DNA from: UKL13-2 sp043773745 | GTDB lineage: Bacteria; Pseudomonadota; Gammaproteobacteria; Burkholderiales; Usitatibacteraceae | Assembly: GCA_043773745.1 (NCBI GenBank) | Contig: JAYVEV010000079.1 | Span: 17,480-81,479, forward strand | DNA length: 64,000 nt | Reading direction: 5' to 3' | Shown here: positions 44,815 to 53,080 of the stretch, piece by piece | Layout: every line of letters begins with the position of its first letter | How positions within the stretch are numbered: the stretch's first letter is position 1 | The notes under the pieces: generated by a model | Told to the model about the DNA's origin: nothing | Seen by the model: the letters and a program-made list of their open reading frames with translations, nothing else | Databases searched by the model: none | Position numbers and translations under genes: made by a program

Positions 44815-46055
44815 TTACCCCGAGCATTAGACAAGTCTGCGTGACAGGAATTGGTATTGTCTCCCCTATCGGAAATAACCTTACCAGTTTTTCTAATGCG
44901 TTGCATACCGGCCGCTCGGGGATACGTATATTGTCCAACCAACCTGCTTCACGCCATCTGCGGGTTGGCGGGCAAGTTGATATTAATTTAGGCGACTATT
45001 TTCCATCTTCAAAAATTGCAGTCTTGGATCGAGTGAGTGCGCTTGCATTAATTGCCGCTACCCAGGCTGTTCAGAATGCAGCTGAGCATGCGTCATTGGC
45101 ACCGCAACTTGATGAAGCTGGTGTTTATCTCGGTACCGGTATCGGTGGCATACAAGCCCTTGAGAATGCCTATAGCGAACATTTTTTACGCGATGGCAGG
45201 CGAATCAAGCCGTTCACTGTTGTGCAGGCAATGAACAATGCATCAGCGGGTCATATTGCTATGGAGTTCAAGTGCCACGGCCCGTCTATGACCTACTCAA
45301 CCGCTTGCTCCTCATCTGCTATGGCAATTGGTGAAGCCTACAGGGCTATTAAACACGGTTACATCAATTGTGCTTTTGCTGGCGGTGCTGAAGCTTTGCT
45401 CACGCCCGGCACACTTGACGGCTGGGACGCGCTTCGAACATTGGCTATACCCGATGCAGAAAATCCAGGCAGCTCTTGCAGACCCTTCTCGCGAAATCGG
45501 ACAGGTTTGGTACTTGCTGAAGGTGCCGCTGTTTTAATGCTCGAAGCACTTGATGTTGCGGTAGCGCGCGGCGCGACCATCTATGCGCAAATTTCCGGCT
45601 ATGGCGCAAAAACTGACGCAACCCACCTGACTAAGCCAGACGCAGATGGCCAAACTGCCACCATGCGCGCCGCGTTGCAGGAAGCCGCTCTGGAGCCTAC
45701 CGAAATTGACTATTTGAACGCCCACGGTACTGCTACGCAGGCGGGCGACCTTGTCGAAACTATTGCAATTAAACAAGTGTTTGGGCAGCATTCTAAAGTG
45801 CTACCAGTTTCGTCCACTAAATCTATGCATGGTCACGTCATGGGCGCAACAGGAGCGATCGAGTTTGTTGCAGCACTATGCGCACTACGGGAAAGTTTTT
45901 TGCCACCTACTATTAATCTTACCGAATACGACCCTGAGTGTGATTTGGACTATGTTGCCAATATTGCACGCGAAGGTATAGCTCTCCGACATGTAATGTC
46001 CAATTCATTCGCATTTGGAGGAAGCAACGCATGCTTAATCGCCTCTCAGTACTAA
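44811..46055 (+). CDS. Beta-ketoacyl-ACP synthase (FabF-type)
   Basis: A 414-residue condensing enzyme. The triad is complete: Cys166 in STACSSSAMAIGEAYRAI, His305 in LNAHGTATQAGD and His342 in SSTKSMHGHVMGATG, with Lys337. It elongates acyl-ACP using malonyl-ACP. The setting (private ACP, no fabD/G/Z nearby) points to a secondary pathway rather than primary fatty-acid synthesis. The 3' end overlaps the MipA gene by 25 bases, and the GGAGG for that gene sits inside this frame. Confidence 0.9.
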   Translation: MITPSIRQVCVTGIGIVSPIGNNLTSFSNALHTGRSGIRILSNQPASRHLRVGGQVDINLGDYFPSSKIAVLDRVSALALIAATQAVQNAAEHASLAPQLDEAGVYLGTGIGGIQALENAYSEHFLRDGRRIKPFTVVQAMNNASAGHIAMEFKCHGPSMTYSTACSSSAMAIGEAYRAIKHGYINCAFAGGAEALLTPGTLDGWDALRTLAIPDAENPGSSCRPFSRNRTGLVLAEGAAVLMLEALDVAVARGATIYAQISGYGAKTDATHLTKPDADGQTATMRAALQEAALEPTEIDYLNAHGTATQAGDLVETIAIKQVFGQHSKVLPVSSTKSMHGHVMGATGAIEFVAALCALRESFLPPTINLTEYDPECDLDYVANIAREGIALRHVMSNSFAFGGSNACLIASQY

Positions 46056-46813
46056 TGATTGCACCGGTGCTTTTACTCGGCATAATTTCAACTGCTGTTA
46101 ATGCAGCCGATGAGCACAATAAAGATGTGCGTGGTTGGAACGGTACCGTTGGAATCGGGCCTATGGTCATACCCCAATATACCGGCGGCAACAAGTTGCA
46201 GGCGCTGCCATTACCGTTGTTATCGATAAATTATAACGAAACCTTTTACGTCGAGATTCAGCGTGTTGGCGTTTACGTACTGGCCAGCGACGATAAAAAA
46301 ATCGGCTTGGGCTTGGCGGTAGAGCCGCGTTTAGGTTTCAAATCGAGCGATGGTCAGCGACTGGCTGGCATGTCCACCCGACGCAATAGTTTGGAGGGTG
46401 GCTTAACCTTTGATTGGGATTTTGAAACGATTGCCATCAGCGCTGCGTGGCTGACGGACATGACTAAGGCCAGCCGGGGAGCATCAATTCGATTTTCCTT
46501 ATATCACCCGCTATCAAAAACAAGTCGCGGCGAAATTGGCATTGTCGCTAGCGCAGATCGCATGAGTGCCGCGACTGCTGATTATTTTTTTGGGGTTAGG
46601 GCAAACGAGTCCAACTTATCTCGTCCGGCTTTTTCAGCGGGCGCAGGTACAACTGCCTCGCTTGGCATTGGCGGCACTTATCGCGCTGGCACGCACGGTG
46701 CATTCATATTTGGGGCAAATGTGGGCAAACTGGCGAAAAGTGTAACGCGTAGCCCCATTGTCGAAAACAATCGCAGCCAGCAAATTTACTTGGGTTACGG
46801 CTGGGCGCTGTGA
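46031..46813 (+). CDS. MipA/OmpV family outer-membrane protein
   Basis: A 260-residue beta-barrel protein. A signal peptide (MLNRLSVLMIAPVLLLGIISTAVNA) is followed by GTVGIGPMVIPQYTGGNKLQALPLPLLSINY, RVGVYVLASDDKKIGLGLAVEPRLGF and the closing IYLGYGWAL strand, as in MipA/OmpV. Relatives are linked to murein-synthesis scaffolding or outer-membrane permeability; the role here is unknown. GGAGG eight to nine bases before ATG 46031, inside the ketosynthase gene, supports the start and implies co-expression with ACP and ketosynthase. Confidence 0.87.
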   Translation: MLNRLSVLMIAPVLLLGIISTAVNAADEHNKDVRGWNGTVGIGPMVIPQYTGGNKLQALPLPLLSINYNETFYVEIQRVGVYVLASDDKKIGLGLAVEPRLGFKSSDGQRLAGMSTRRNSLEGGLTFDWDFETIAISAAWLTDMTKASRGASIRFSLYHPLSKTSRGEIGIVASADRMSAATADYFFGVRANESNLSRPAFSAGAGTTASLGIGGTYRAGTHGAFIFGANVGKLAKSVTRSPIVENNRSQQIYLGYGWAL

Positions 46814-46838
46814 TCGCAGCCAGTAACATCGCAGGCGA

Positions 46839-47651
46839 TTAATTCCCGGCAAAGGGCTCCTGGATAGCACCGGTCCAGCGTACAACTAGACCCCGCGCAT
46901 CTTCCATCGTCGACAACTTGCCTTCAAATGTTATATACCCGCCTTCGGCAGTGCGCAATCGAAATTCAGAAAGCGTTTGTTGCCGCGTATCTAATACTTG
47001 TGCGAGCTGCTCTTCGATAGATACTGCATCTTCAGGATGCAATACTGACAACCACTTTCCACCCATAAGCAGTTCAATGGGCGTCCCGGACAACTTGGCA
47101 AGGACATCACTGACATACTCGAACCCCCCGCCAACACGCTTCATATATAACACCTCGCCCACTGTCGTGGTAAAGGTGTGAAAATGCTCACGAGTTTTGC
47201 GAGCTGAAGCAACTGCAGTCTGACGTTCGTCCTCTGACCGCAACAGTACCTCGTATCGAGTACGCGCCACTTCTGCCAGCAAACGCGATTCATATCGCGA
47301 GCGTTGCAATGACTCAATTAGTGCAATGCCTAACCCCATCGTCAAGGCATAACCTATCGTCACCAATACATCCGATGCCTGCACCTCGGCTAGGTCAACA
47401 GTATTGAAAGGTGGAACAAAAAAATAAACGCCAACTGGAATTGACACAATTGCTAGCATTACTGATGGCCCCATACCGTAGTAATACTCGACGAGCAATA
47501 TTGCAACCAGAAATGTCATGTAAGGTAGCAATGCACCTAGCCACTCATGCAATGCATAACGAATGGAAAACGCAAGAAAAAATGCGAGTGCGGCCACTAC
47601 GTAGCCCCTCGCCCCATATGGGGCCCAACGTTTTGCATTCTTGATAAGCAT
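46839..47651 (-). CDS. DUF4118-like membrane protein with a PAS domain, no output domain
   Basis: A 270-residue protein. Residues about 15-110 form four hydrophobic segments resembling the DUF4118 sensor domain of KdpD-type kinases (LLPYMTFLVAILLVEYYYGMGPSVMLAIVSIPVGVYFFVPP). A coiled linker (116-155) leads to a PAS domain (about 158-265: GEVLYMKRVGGGFEYVSDVLAKLSG, WLSVLHPEDAVSIEEQL). There it ends: no kinase, GGDEF, EAL or HTH part is present. It may signal through a partner or be the remains of a longer sensor. It converges with the MipA gene and is divergent from the hydrolase gene. Confidence 0.78.
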   Translation of the reverse strand: MLIKNAKRWAPYGARGYVVAALAFFLAFSIRYALHEWLGALLPYMTFLVAILLVEYYYGMGPSVMLAIVSIPVGVYFFVPPFNTVDLAEVQASDVLVTIGYALTMGLGIALIESLQRSRYESRLLAEVARTRYEVLLRSEDERQTAVASARKTREHFHTFTTTVGEVLYMKRVGGGFEYVSDVLAKLSGTPIELLMGGKWLSVLHPEDAVSIEEQLAQVLDTRQQTLSEFRLRTAEGGYITFEGKLSTMEDARGLVVRWTGAIQEPFAGN

Positions 47652-47748
47652 GTATTGACGATCGTTTATACTGATGCAGAAGTATATCTCTGGAATCGCA
47701 ATGTTTTAATTGCCGCAACCATTCGATAAATTTAACACAGCTCTCAGC

Positions 47749-48633
47749 ATGCCAACTCGCTCATTTTTTATGAAAGGTAATGAACACGCTGTGCTGCTCG
47801 TGCATGGGTTGGCGTCCAGTCCGTTAGAAGTCCGTTATCTTGCGGCCTCCCTCAATCGGTCCGGCTTCACTGTTTCAGCGCCATGCTTACCACGCTATGG
47901 ATATTCAGACGGCCAGCAGAACTGTGGCACGTGGCAGGATTGGATCGAAATTCTACGCGCTGAGTATATAGATTTGGAACGTCGTTACGAGACTGTTTGT
48001 GTAGGTGGTCTGTCGATGGGTGCAACTCTGGCGTTGGCGCTTGCCTCACAGGAGCGCGACATAACAGCACTTGCGTTACTTTCACTCACCCTGACTTACG
48101 ACGGGTGGGTAGTGCCGTGGTATCGATTTTTATTTAATATTGCTTATTACACCCCGCTGCGCAAGGTTTACCGGTTCAACGAAGGCGAACCTTACGGGCT
48201 TAAGAATACTCAGCTAAGAAAGCGCGTAGCACAGGCTATGAGCACTGCAGCTTTTTCTGATGTGGGTCCATCGAGTCTTTCTATGGAGCAGCTATTTCAG
48301 GCGCGCCAGCTTGCCAAGTATGTTGAGCATGCGGCCCCAAATGCAAAATCTGACTTGCTTGTAATCCATGCTGTTGACGATGAAACAGCGAGTCCGAAAG
48401 CAGCAGAGTTTGCTATGGACCGTGTCGGCTCGCCAATCAAGCGCAAGATTCTTCTTGATAATTCATATCACATTATCACCATGGATAATGAACGTGAAAT
48501 CGTTGCCCGCGAGACTGCTCTTTTCTTTCAGGATAGCGTGAGCCGCAAGCTCGCAACTGGCCTGACCCAAGGCCCGCAAACGGTCAGGGAAGAACTCGAT
48601 AGAGCAAGACGTCTTGCTGAACTCGGCAATTAA
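47749..48633 (+). CDS. Alpha/beta hydrolase (carboxylesterase / monoacylglycerol-lipase-like)
   Basis: A 294-residue serine hydrolase. VLLVHGLASSPLEVRYLA gives the oxyanion HG; the nucleophile is Ser89 in VGGLSMGATLALA; Asp is in VIHAVDDETASP and His in DNSYHIITMD. This arrangement matches Est30-like carboxylesterases and monoacylglycerol lipases. No signal peptide is seen. ATG 47749 is preferred to an in-frame TTG at 47710. The C-terminal 35 residues are a charged helix. Substrate unknown. Confidence 0.86.
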   Translation: MPTRSFFMKGNEHAVLLVHGLASSPLEVRYLAASLNRSGFTVSAPCLPRYGYSDGQQNCGTWQDWIEILRAEYIDLERRYETVCVGGLSMGATLALALASQERDITALALLSLTLTYDGWVVPWYRFLFNIAYYTPLRKVYRFNEGEPYGLKNTQLRKRVAQAMSTAAFSDVGPSSLSMEQLFQARQLAKYVEHAAPNAKSDLLVIHAVDDETASPKAAEFAMDRVGSPIKRKILLDNSYHIITMDNEREIVARETALFFQDSVSRKLATGLTQGPQTVREELDRARRLAELGN

Positions 48634-48784
48634 TATCCTACGGCAAAGGCCACATCCTATCGCAACAATATTTGCGTTTAATATGCCACTTAGGTTGTTA
48701 GGTCAACCATGTGGCTGAGTGACCTCAAATTACATTTCATTTTGATAACGTTCAGACGCGTTCAAAAAATTTTCAAGGTTAGTG

Positions 48785-49822
48785 ATGAATAACATTATTC
48801 ATAAAATAATAAAGTTGATAGCGTGTATTGTATGCGCGCACGCCAATGTCCAAGCGCAGGCGCAAACCCACAGACAAAACCAATCGCACCGCATATTTCA
48901 GCCTACGGCTTATCAAACTGAGGTGGCCACAAGAATTGGGATCAATCAGGCCGAATTGACGATGCTATTCAATAAGCCACTTTATAAAATGAACCCCAAA
49001 GAAGTCGGCCGCTATATCGCTTATTTACACGAAGAAGAACCCGACGTTCGCGCGCGCGTCTCGGCACTGGCCAGAAAAAATATCGGCCAGCCTTATGAAA
49101 TTTTTTTACTGGGTGAATTTCCGTATGAGCTTTACGACAATCAACCGCTGTTTAGCCTCGAGCGCAGTGATTGCGTGGTATTCGTAGAGCATACATATGC
49201 CATGGCACTTAGTCGTTCATGGGAGGATTTTTTTTGGGTTTTGCAGCGCATTCGTTATGCTAACGGTGTCATTGGTGTTAGTACACGCAATCATTACACC
49301 GAGGCCGATTGGAATGTGCAAAACGCCTGGCTGGTAACGGATATTAGCAAGCAACTTGCCGGTGGTGAAACTTCCACTTACACCTCGATTATTGACCGAG
49401 CTGCCTTTCTAAAAAACACCCATAAAGTTGACGCACAAGTTGCACCGCAAACAATTAACGAATCCTACGTTCCCAAGGCTTTAGCGACCAAAGTTTTGTC
49501 GCAACTCAACGCGGGGGACTTTGTGAATGTTATCTCGCAAAAAGATGGCGAATACCTTGCTTCTCATGTAGGGCTGGTGGTCATTGGTGAAAACGGCGAG
49601 CGCCATTTCTTGCACTCCTCAGCACCCCGCGTGCGGGAAGAGAAATTCGAAGAATTTATAAGCCGCGCCGAAACGCGCGAATCACGCAACAAAACGCTGG
49701 GTAAATCAGGCCTGCAACTTATGGGTTTCAAGTTTCTAAGGCTTAATGAAAGCCCGATCGTCCCGCCGATGGCACCGCAGCCTAGACCGGGCAGTATGAA
49801 AGACGCGAGCCAAGCCAAGTAA
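48785..49822 (+). CDS. DUF1460 N-acetylmuramoyl-L-alanine amidase-like exported protein
   Basis: A 345-residue protein with a signal peptide (MNNIIHKIIKLIACIVCAHANVQAQA). The NlpC/P60-like DUF1460 fold has its nucleophile Cys130 in LERSDCVVFVEHTYAMAL and His in YLASHVGLVV; LGEFPYELYDNQPLF and KSGLQLMGFKFLRLNE are also typical. Family members cut muropeptides (MurNAc-L-Ala or gamma-D-Glu bonds). ATG 48785 lies six bases after AAGG, better than the GTG three bases earlier. It converges with the porin gene, with 45 bases between the stops. The 150 bases upstream show no recognisable feature. Confidence 0.85.
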   Translation: MNNIIHKIIKLIACIVCAHANVQAQAQTHRQNQSHRIFQPTAYQTEVATRIGINQAELTMLFNKPLYKMNPKEVGRYIAYLHEEEPDVRARVSALARKNIGQPYEIFLLGEFPYELYDNQPLFSLERSDCVVFVEHTYAMALSRSWEDFFWVLQRIRYANGVIGVSTRNHYTEADWNVQNAWLVTDISKQLAGGETSTYTSIIDRAAFLKNTHKVDAQVAPQTINESYVPKALATKVLSQLNAGDFVNVISQKDGEYLASHVGLVVIGENGERHFLHSSAPRVREEKFEEFISRAETRESRNKTLGKSGLQLMGFKFLRLNESPIVPPMAPQPRPGSMKDASQAK

Positions 49823-49867
49823 TTCGTGTATCGCTACTAATGGTCATTACAAGGTTAGGCGAATAAA

Positions 49868-51253
49868 TCAGAACTCTGAGTGTAAGCGTATTGAACTCAC
49901 TGATGCCGGTCCGCGATCCGCGTTATAGGCGGGATTCACTATGCGTTGAAAACCGAATGCAATCGTTGCACGTTTGCTTATATTGAGATTGTAATAAATC
50001 TCAAAAATTTTCTCTTGTTTGTAGCTAAGACGTCCATCACCAACAAAGAAGCCCAGTCCGCCGGCCGACAAATAATCACGATGTGTGGCAGACAGGCTAT
50101 TTCGCACCAATGCTATACCGATTACGTCCTCGGTTCTGCTCCAGCTGGCACCTTTAATTAACCCTCCGGCAGAAACAGAACGATCAATTTCTGCAAATGC
50201 ATAGGTTTCAGTCGCGCCATTATTGATGGCAGCCCTAGCGAACAAGCCAGTAGAGGGTGTCAACGCCTGCTCCCAATTAACCCCCACCCCATATTTTGTT
50301 TGTTGTTTACGCACGAGCCCAACATCAGGCGCATTTCCGTGCTGGGCTGCAACTGCAAGCGCATCGCGAAACGAGCCCGCCACAACCACATTACGAAAGG
50401 CAAGTAACCGTAGCTTGCCGGGTAAGTTAGCCCATTCATAACCGCGCTCGATCTCAAGCTGATCACCATAATGCACAAAAAAATGCCAGTCTAGCGGCAA
50501 GCCATTGGATTCGCGGGGCTGCAAAAACCGTCCTGCGCGAAATACCCAATCACCGTCATAGTATTCAACCGCACCACCCCATGAATAGCCACGGGCATCA
50601 GCAGCAAAATCATACGCACCGTGCGTCAACAGCGCCCAATTGAGAAACTGCGTACGTGCATCATGCGCATAACTATTCAGATCAAAAACATCGGAAGCGG
50701 CAAAGTTGCCAACCGTCACAACAATACGATTTTTATAACGACTACCCGCCAATTGATTGAAGTCTGACTCGATATTTTCATATTGATTATCCAAGCCCCA
50801 TGATTGCCGCAAAAACAATCTCGCCCGATAAAGTTTTGGCTTGGCACCCGCTGTTTTTTGTAACTCACCATTGGTTAATCCGCCCAGTCCCACCAAATTA
50901 GACATGGGTACTCCCTGCACCAATTCAGGATTTAAGTAAGCCTCCGCGCCATTCCATAGATGTGCGCCAAGAAAAGCGGTCGCAGTAAATGAATAACTTT
51001 TTTCATATTTTGTCGAAAGACTATTAGGTCCCGAGTAGGCGGCCGGGAACGGCCGTTTTGATTGCCATATGTAGGTGGATTGAAATTTCGCTTCCATGGC
51101 TGTGTTACCGGCAAATACATTGGTCTGAGCATCGGCACCAGCATTACTGATCTCGTTTTGCTGTGCAAAAACAGTACCTGCTGAAACATGCCATATTGCA
51201 CCAAGCAAGGCATAGCAGGATTGTAGGAGAACCGACGGTTTTTTATTGGGCAC
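49868..51253 (-). CDS. OprB-like carbohydrate porin
   Basis: A 461-residue outer-membrane beta-barrel with a leader ending GTVFA. Features of carbohydrate-selective OprB porins are visible: GPNSLSTKYEKSYSFTATAFLGAHLWNGAEAYLNPELVQGVPMS, KPKLYRARLFLRQSWGL, RIVVTVGNFAASDVFDLNSYAHDARTQFLNWAL and ADARGYSWGGAVEYYDGDWVFRAGRF. The last residue is Phe, as needed for BamA insertion. It starts 34 bases after the glycosyltransferase gene on the same strand and so may belong to the metal-efflux array upstream. Confidence 0.85.
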   Translation of the reverse strand: MPNKKPSVLLQSCYALLGAIWHVSAGTVFAQQNEISNAGADAQTNVFAGNTAMEAKFQSTYIWQSKRPFPAAYSGPNSLSTKYEKSYSFTATAFLGAHLWNGAEAYLNPELVQGVPMSNLVGLGGLTNGELQKTAGAKPKLYRARLFLRQSWGLDNQYENIESDFNQLAGSRYKNRIVVTVGNFAASDVFDLNSYAHDARTQFLNWALLTHGAYDFAADARGYSWGGAVEYYDGDWVFRAGRFLQPRESNGLPLDWHFFVHYGDQLEIERGYEWANLPGKLRLLAFRNVVVAGSFRDALAVAAQHGNAPDVGLVRKQQTKYGVGVNWEQALTPSTGLFARAAINNGATETYAFAEIDRSVSAGGLIKGASWSRTEDVIGIALVRNSLSATHRDYLSAGGLGFFVGDGRLSYKQEKIFEIYYNLNISKRATIAFGFQRIVNPAYNADRGPASVSSIRLHSEF

Positions 51254-51286
51254 TATAGGATCAAAATGAGAGTTACAGTATCTGCA

Positions 51287-53080
51287 TCATCGTCCGCCAT
51301 GGGGCGGCGATGCTATTTTAGTGTCCGTTACCAGTAATGGAGCGTGTCGCGTAAGTAGCCAGAACCGTTCCCGACGTTCACCAGGGCGAGCGCCCTCCCA
51401 TCGTAACTTCCAGCCGTTGGTGTCCATATCAAGTGGCGTATTACTTGCAACGCCTTGCATCAGTAATGCATCACAATCATGACCTTTGTTGAGTTCCAAC
51501 CGCTGCGGTTCCAAGCCAACCATATAATTTAGCATCGCCCGTTCAGACTCCCCCAACCCAACAGTTGCGAGGCAATGGGAATTCTCGGCAACTAATGCCT
51601 CACCCAGCTCGGCGAATGTCGATTGATAGCTCTTTGCCGCATCAATCCACGGCAATAGCAATGCAAAAGCCGTTCCCCAAACCAACACGATTCCACTTAC
51701 CCAACTAATCGCTGCGCGCGCTTTTAACCGAGACAATTGGCTGATTATATATAACCAGCCCACCATCAATATTAATGCCAATACAGCACCAAAAGGATAA
51801 AGCTGAAACGGCAAATCCATCGGTAAGTGCTTCGCTAAAATCGGCAACGTTAGCGGTTCACTTGCAACAAAGACACAAAACCAGACGACCCAGAACAATC
51901 CTGCGATGATGCCGAACACAATTCGAGCAGTCCAATCAGAAAATTGGCTAATACGAGATGGCAATAACATCATTCCTGGCGCACCTGCGACGGCCAAAGG
52001 AATGAGCATGGGCAGGAGATAAACAACGCGTCCAGAAGCCGAATTGACGAGTACCAACATCAAAATTGCCAACACGAGTAAACTCACCTGAAAACAAGGC
52101 TGGGCAAGTGCCGTCAGTCGCATTTTCCAGAGCGCCCAAATAGTTAAGGGAAGCACCGGGAAAGTAAACCAAGGGATGGTTTCGACTAAATGTCCACTTT
52201 CATGAGTTGCACCAAGCGTTGGAACAGAAAATCCTAGGAAGCGGCCCACATTGTTGACCCAGAACCACTCCGCAAATAACTGCGGGTTGCGCACATAAAG
52301 CGCAGTTGGCCAAATCAACAACCACGGCAGGATTGCCAATAGCGCAAACATCAAACCCTGCGCATATGAGCGGCTCCGCCACGACCTAAATACCAAGGGT
52401 AACAACAACGCCGATAACCCTAATACGCCAGGTCCCAGCAAACCCTTCGCCATGAAGGCCATTCCCATGCTTGTACCAAGCAAAACGCCGCCTTTTAGTG
52501 GCCGCTCTTGAATCCATGCCCAACCCCAGAATGCTACGGCAAATCCAGCAAGTAGCGGCAAATCGGGGATCATCATCCTTCCATGCTGCTGAAGACCGGC
52601 TGATGCCAGCAAGGCCAGCACCGCATACCGACCGTAGCCTCGCCCCCACCATCGCCGCGCCGCACAGGCGGTGCCGACAAATGTGATCAGCATAAAAACA
52701 CCAATAGCCAGCCGGGACCCATATTCAATTTCCAGCCATGGCGAAGCAAGTATTGACGTTAATGCGGCAACCCAGACGAAAAGTGGCGGTTTTTCCATAA
52801 ACGGTTCACCCGCCAAGGTGGGCACCACCCAGTCACCCGTTTTTACAAGGCTGTCGATGAGCCCAAACATGTACGGTTCGTCAGGCTTCCATGGACCAAA
52901 GGCGGCGATACTGGGCAGAATGTAAGCTACGACTAGCGCAACTAAAAATGCGAGATGGAAAGGATCATGCCGGCCTGGAGGCAATTCAGCTATGACAGAT
53001 GAGTCCCCGTTTGAGCTAGGCATTTCAGGCTCGTAACTATCACGACCCCTTGAAAAGTTTATAGCATCATTGCGACGCAT
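51287..53080 (-). CDS. ArnT-like membrane glycosyltransferase (GT39/GT83 family)
   Basis: About 597 residues with some eleven hydrophobic segments. The first periplasmic loop has WKPDEPYMFGL with the Asp-Glu pair that is catalytic in ArnT/PMT-type enzymes, then GDWVVPTLAGEPFMEKPPLFVW, a stretch typical of ArnT (4-amino-4-deoxy-L-arabinose transferase to lipid A) and its relatives. The sugar and acceptor are uncertain, and no arn genes are present. ATG 53080 overlaps the end of the RND pump gene by 14 bases; ATG 53023 is the alternative and has GAG six bases upstream. Confidence 0.82.
   Translation of the reverse strand: MRRNDAINFSRGRDSYEPEMPSSNGDSSVIAELPPGRHDPFHLAFLVALVVAYILPSIAAFGPWKPDEPYMFGLIDSLVKTGDWVVPTLAGEPFMEKPPLFVWVAALTSILASPWLEIEYGSRLAIGVFMLITFVGTACAARRWWGRGYGRYAVLALLASAGLQQHGRMMIPDLPLLAGFAVAFWGWAWIQERPLKGGVLLGTSMGMAFMAKGLLGPGVLGLSALLLPLVFRSWRSRSYAQGLMFALLAILPWLLIWPTALYVRNPQLFAEWFWVNNVGRFLGFSVPTLGATHESGHLVETIPWFTFPVLPLTIWALWKMRLTALAQPCFQVSLLVLAILMLVLVNSASGRVVYLLPMLIPLAVAGAPGMMLLPSRISQFSDWTARIVFGIIAGLFWVVWFCVFVASEPLTLPILAKHLPMDLPFQLYPFGAVLALILMVGWLYIISQLSRLKARAAISWVSGIVLVWGTAFALLLPWIDAAKSYQSTFAELGEALVAENSHCLATVGLGESERAMLNYMVGLEPQRLELNKGHDCDALLMQGVASNTPLDMDTNGWKLRWEGARPGERRERFWLLTRHAPLLVTDTKIASPPHGGR

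Noticed and set aside
44548..46055. Primary fatty-acid synthesis operon (acpP-fabF)
   Set aside because: No fabD, fabG, fabH or plsX is adjacent, the ACP is longer than usual, and the next gene is an outer-membrane protein.
48785..49822. Candidate phage endolysin
   Set aside because: The fold is DUF1460 with a signal peptide, and there is no phage context.
51287..53080. arn operon for lipid A aminoarabinose
   Set aside because: Only the ArnT-like transferase is present; no arnA, arnB, arnC or arnD is nearby, so the sugar is left open.
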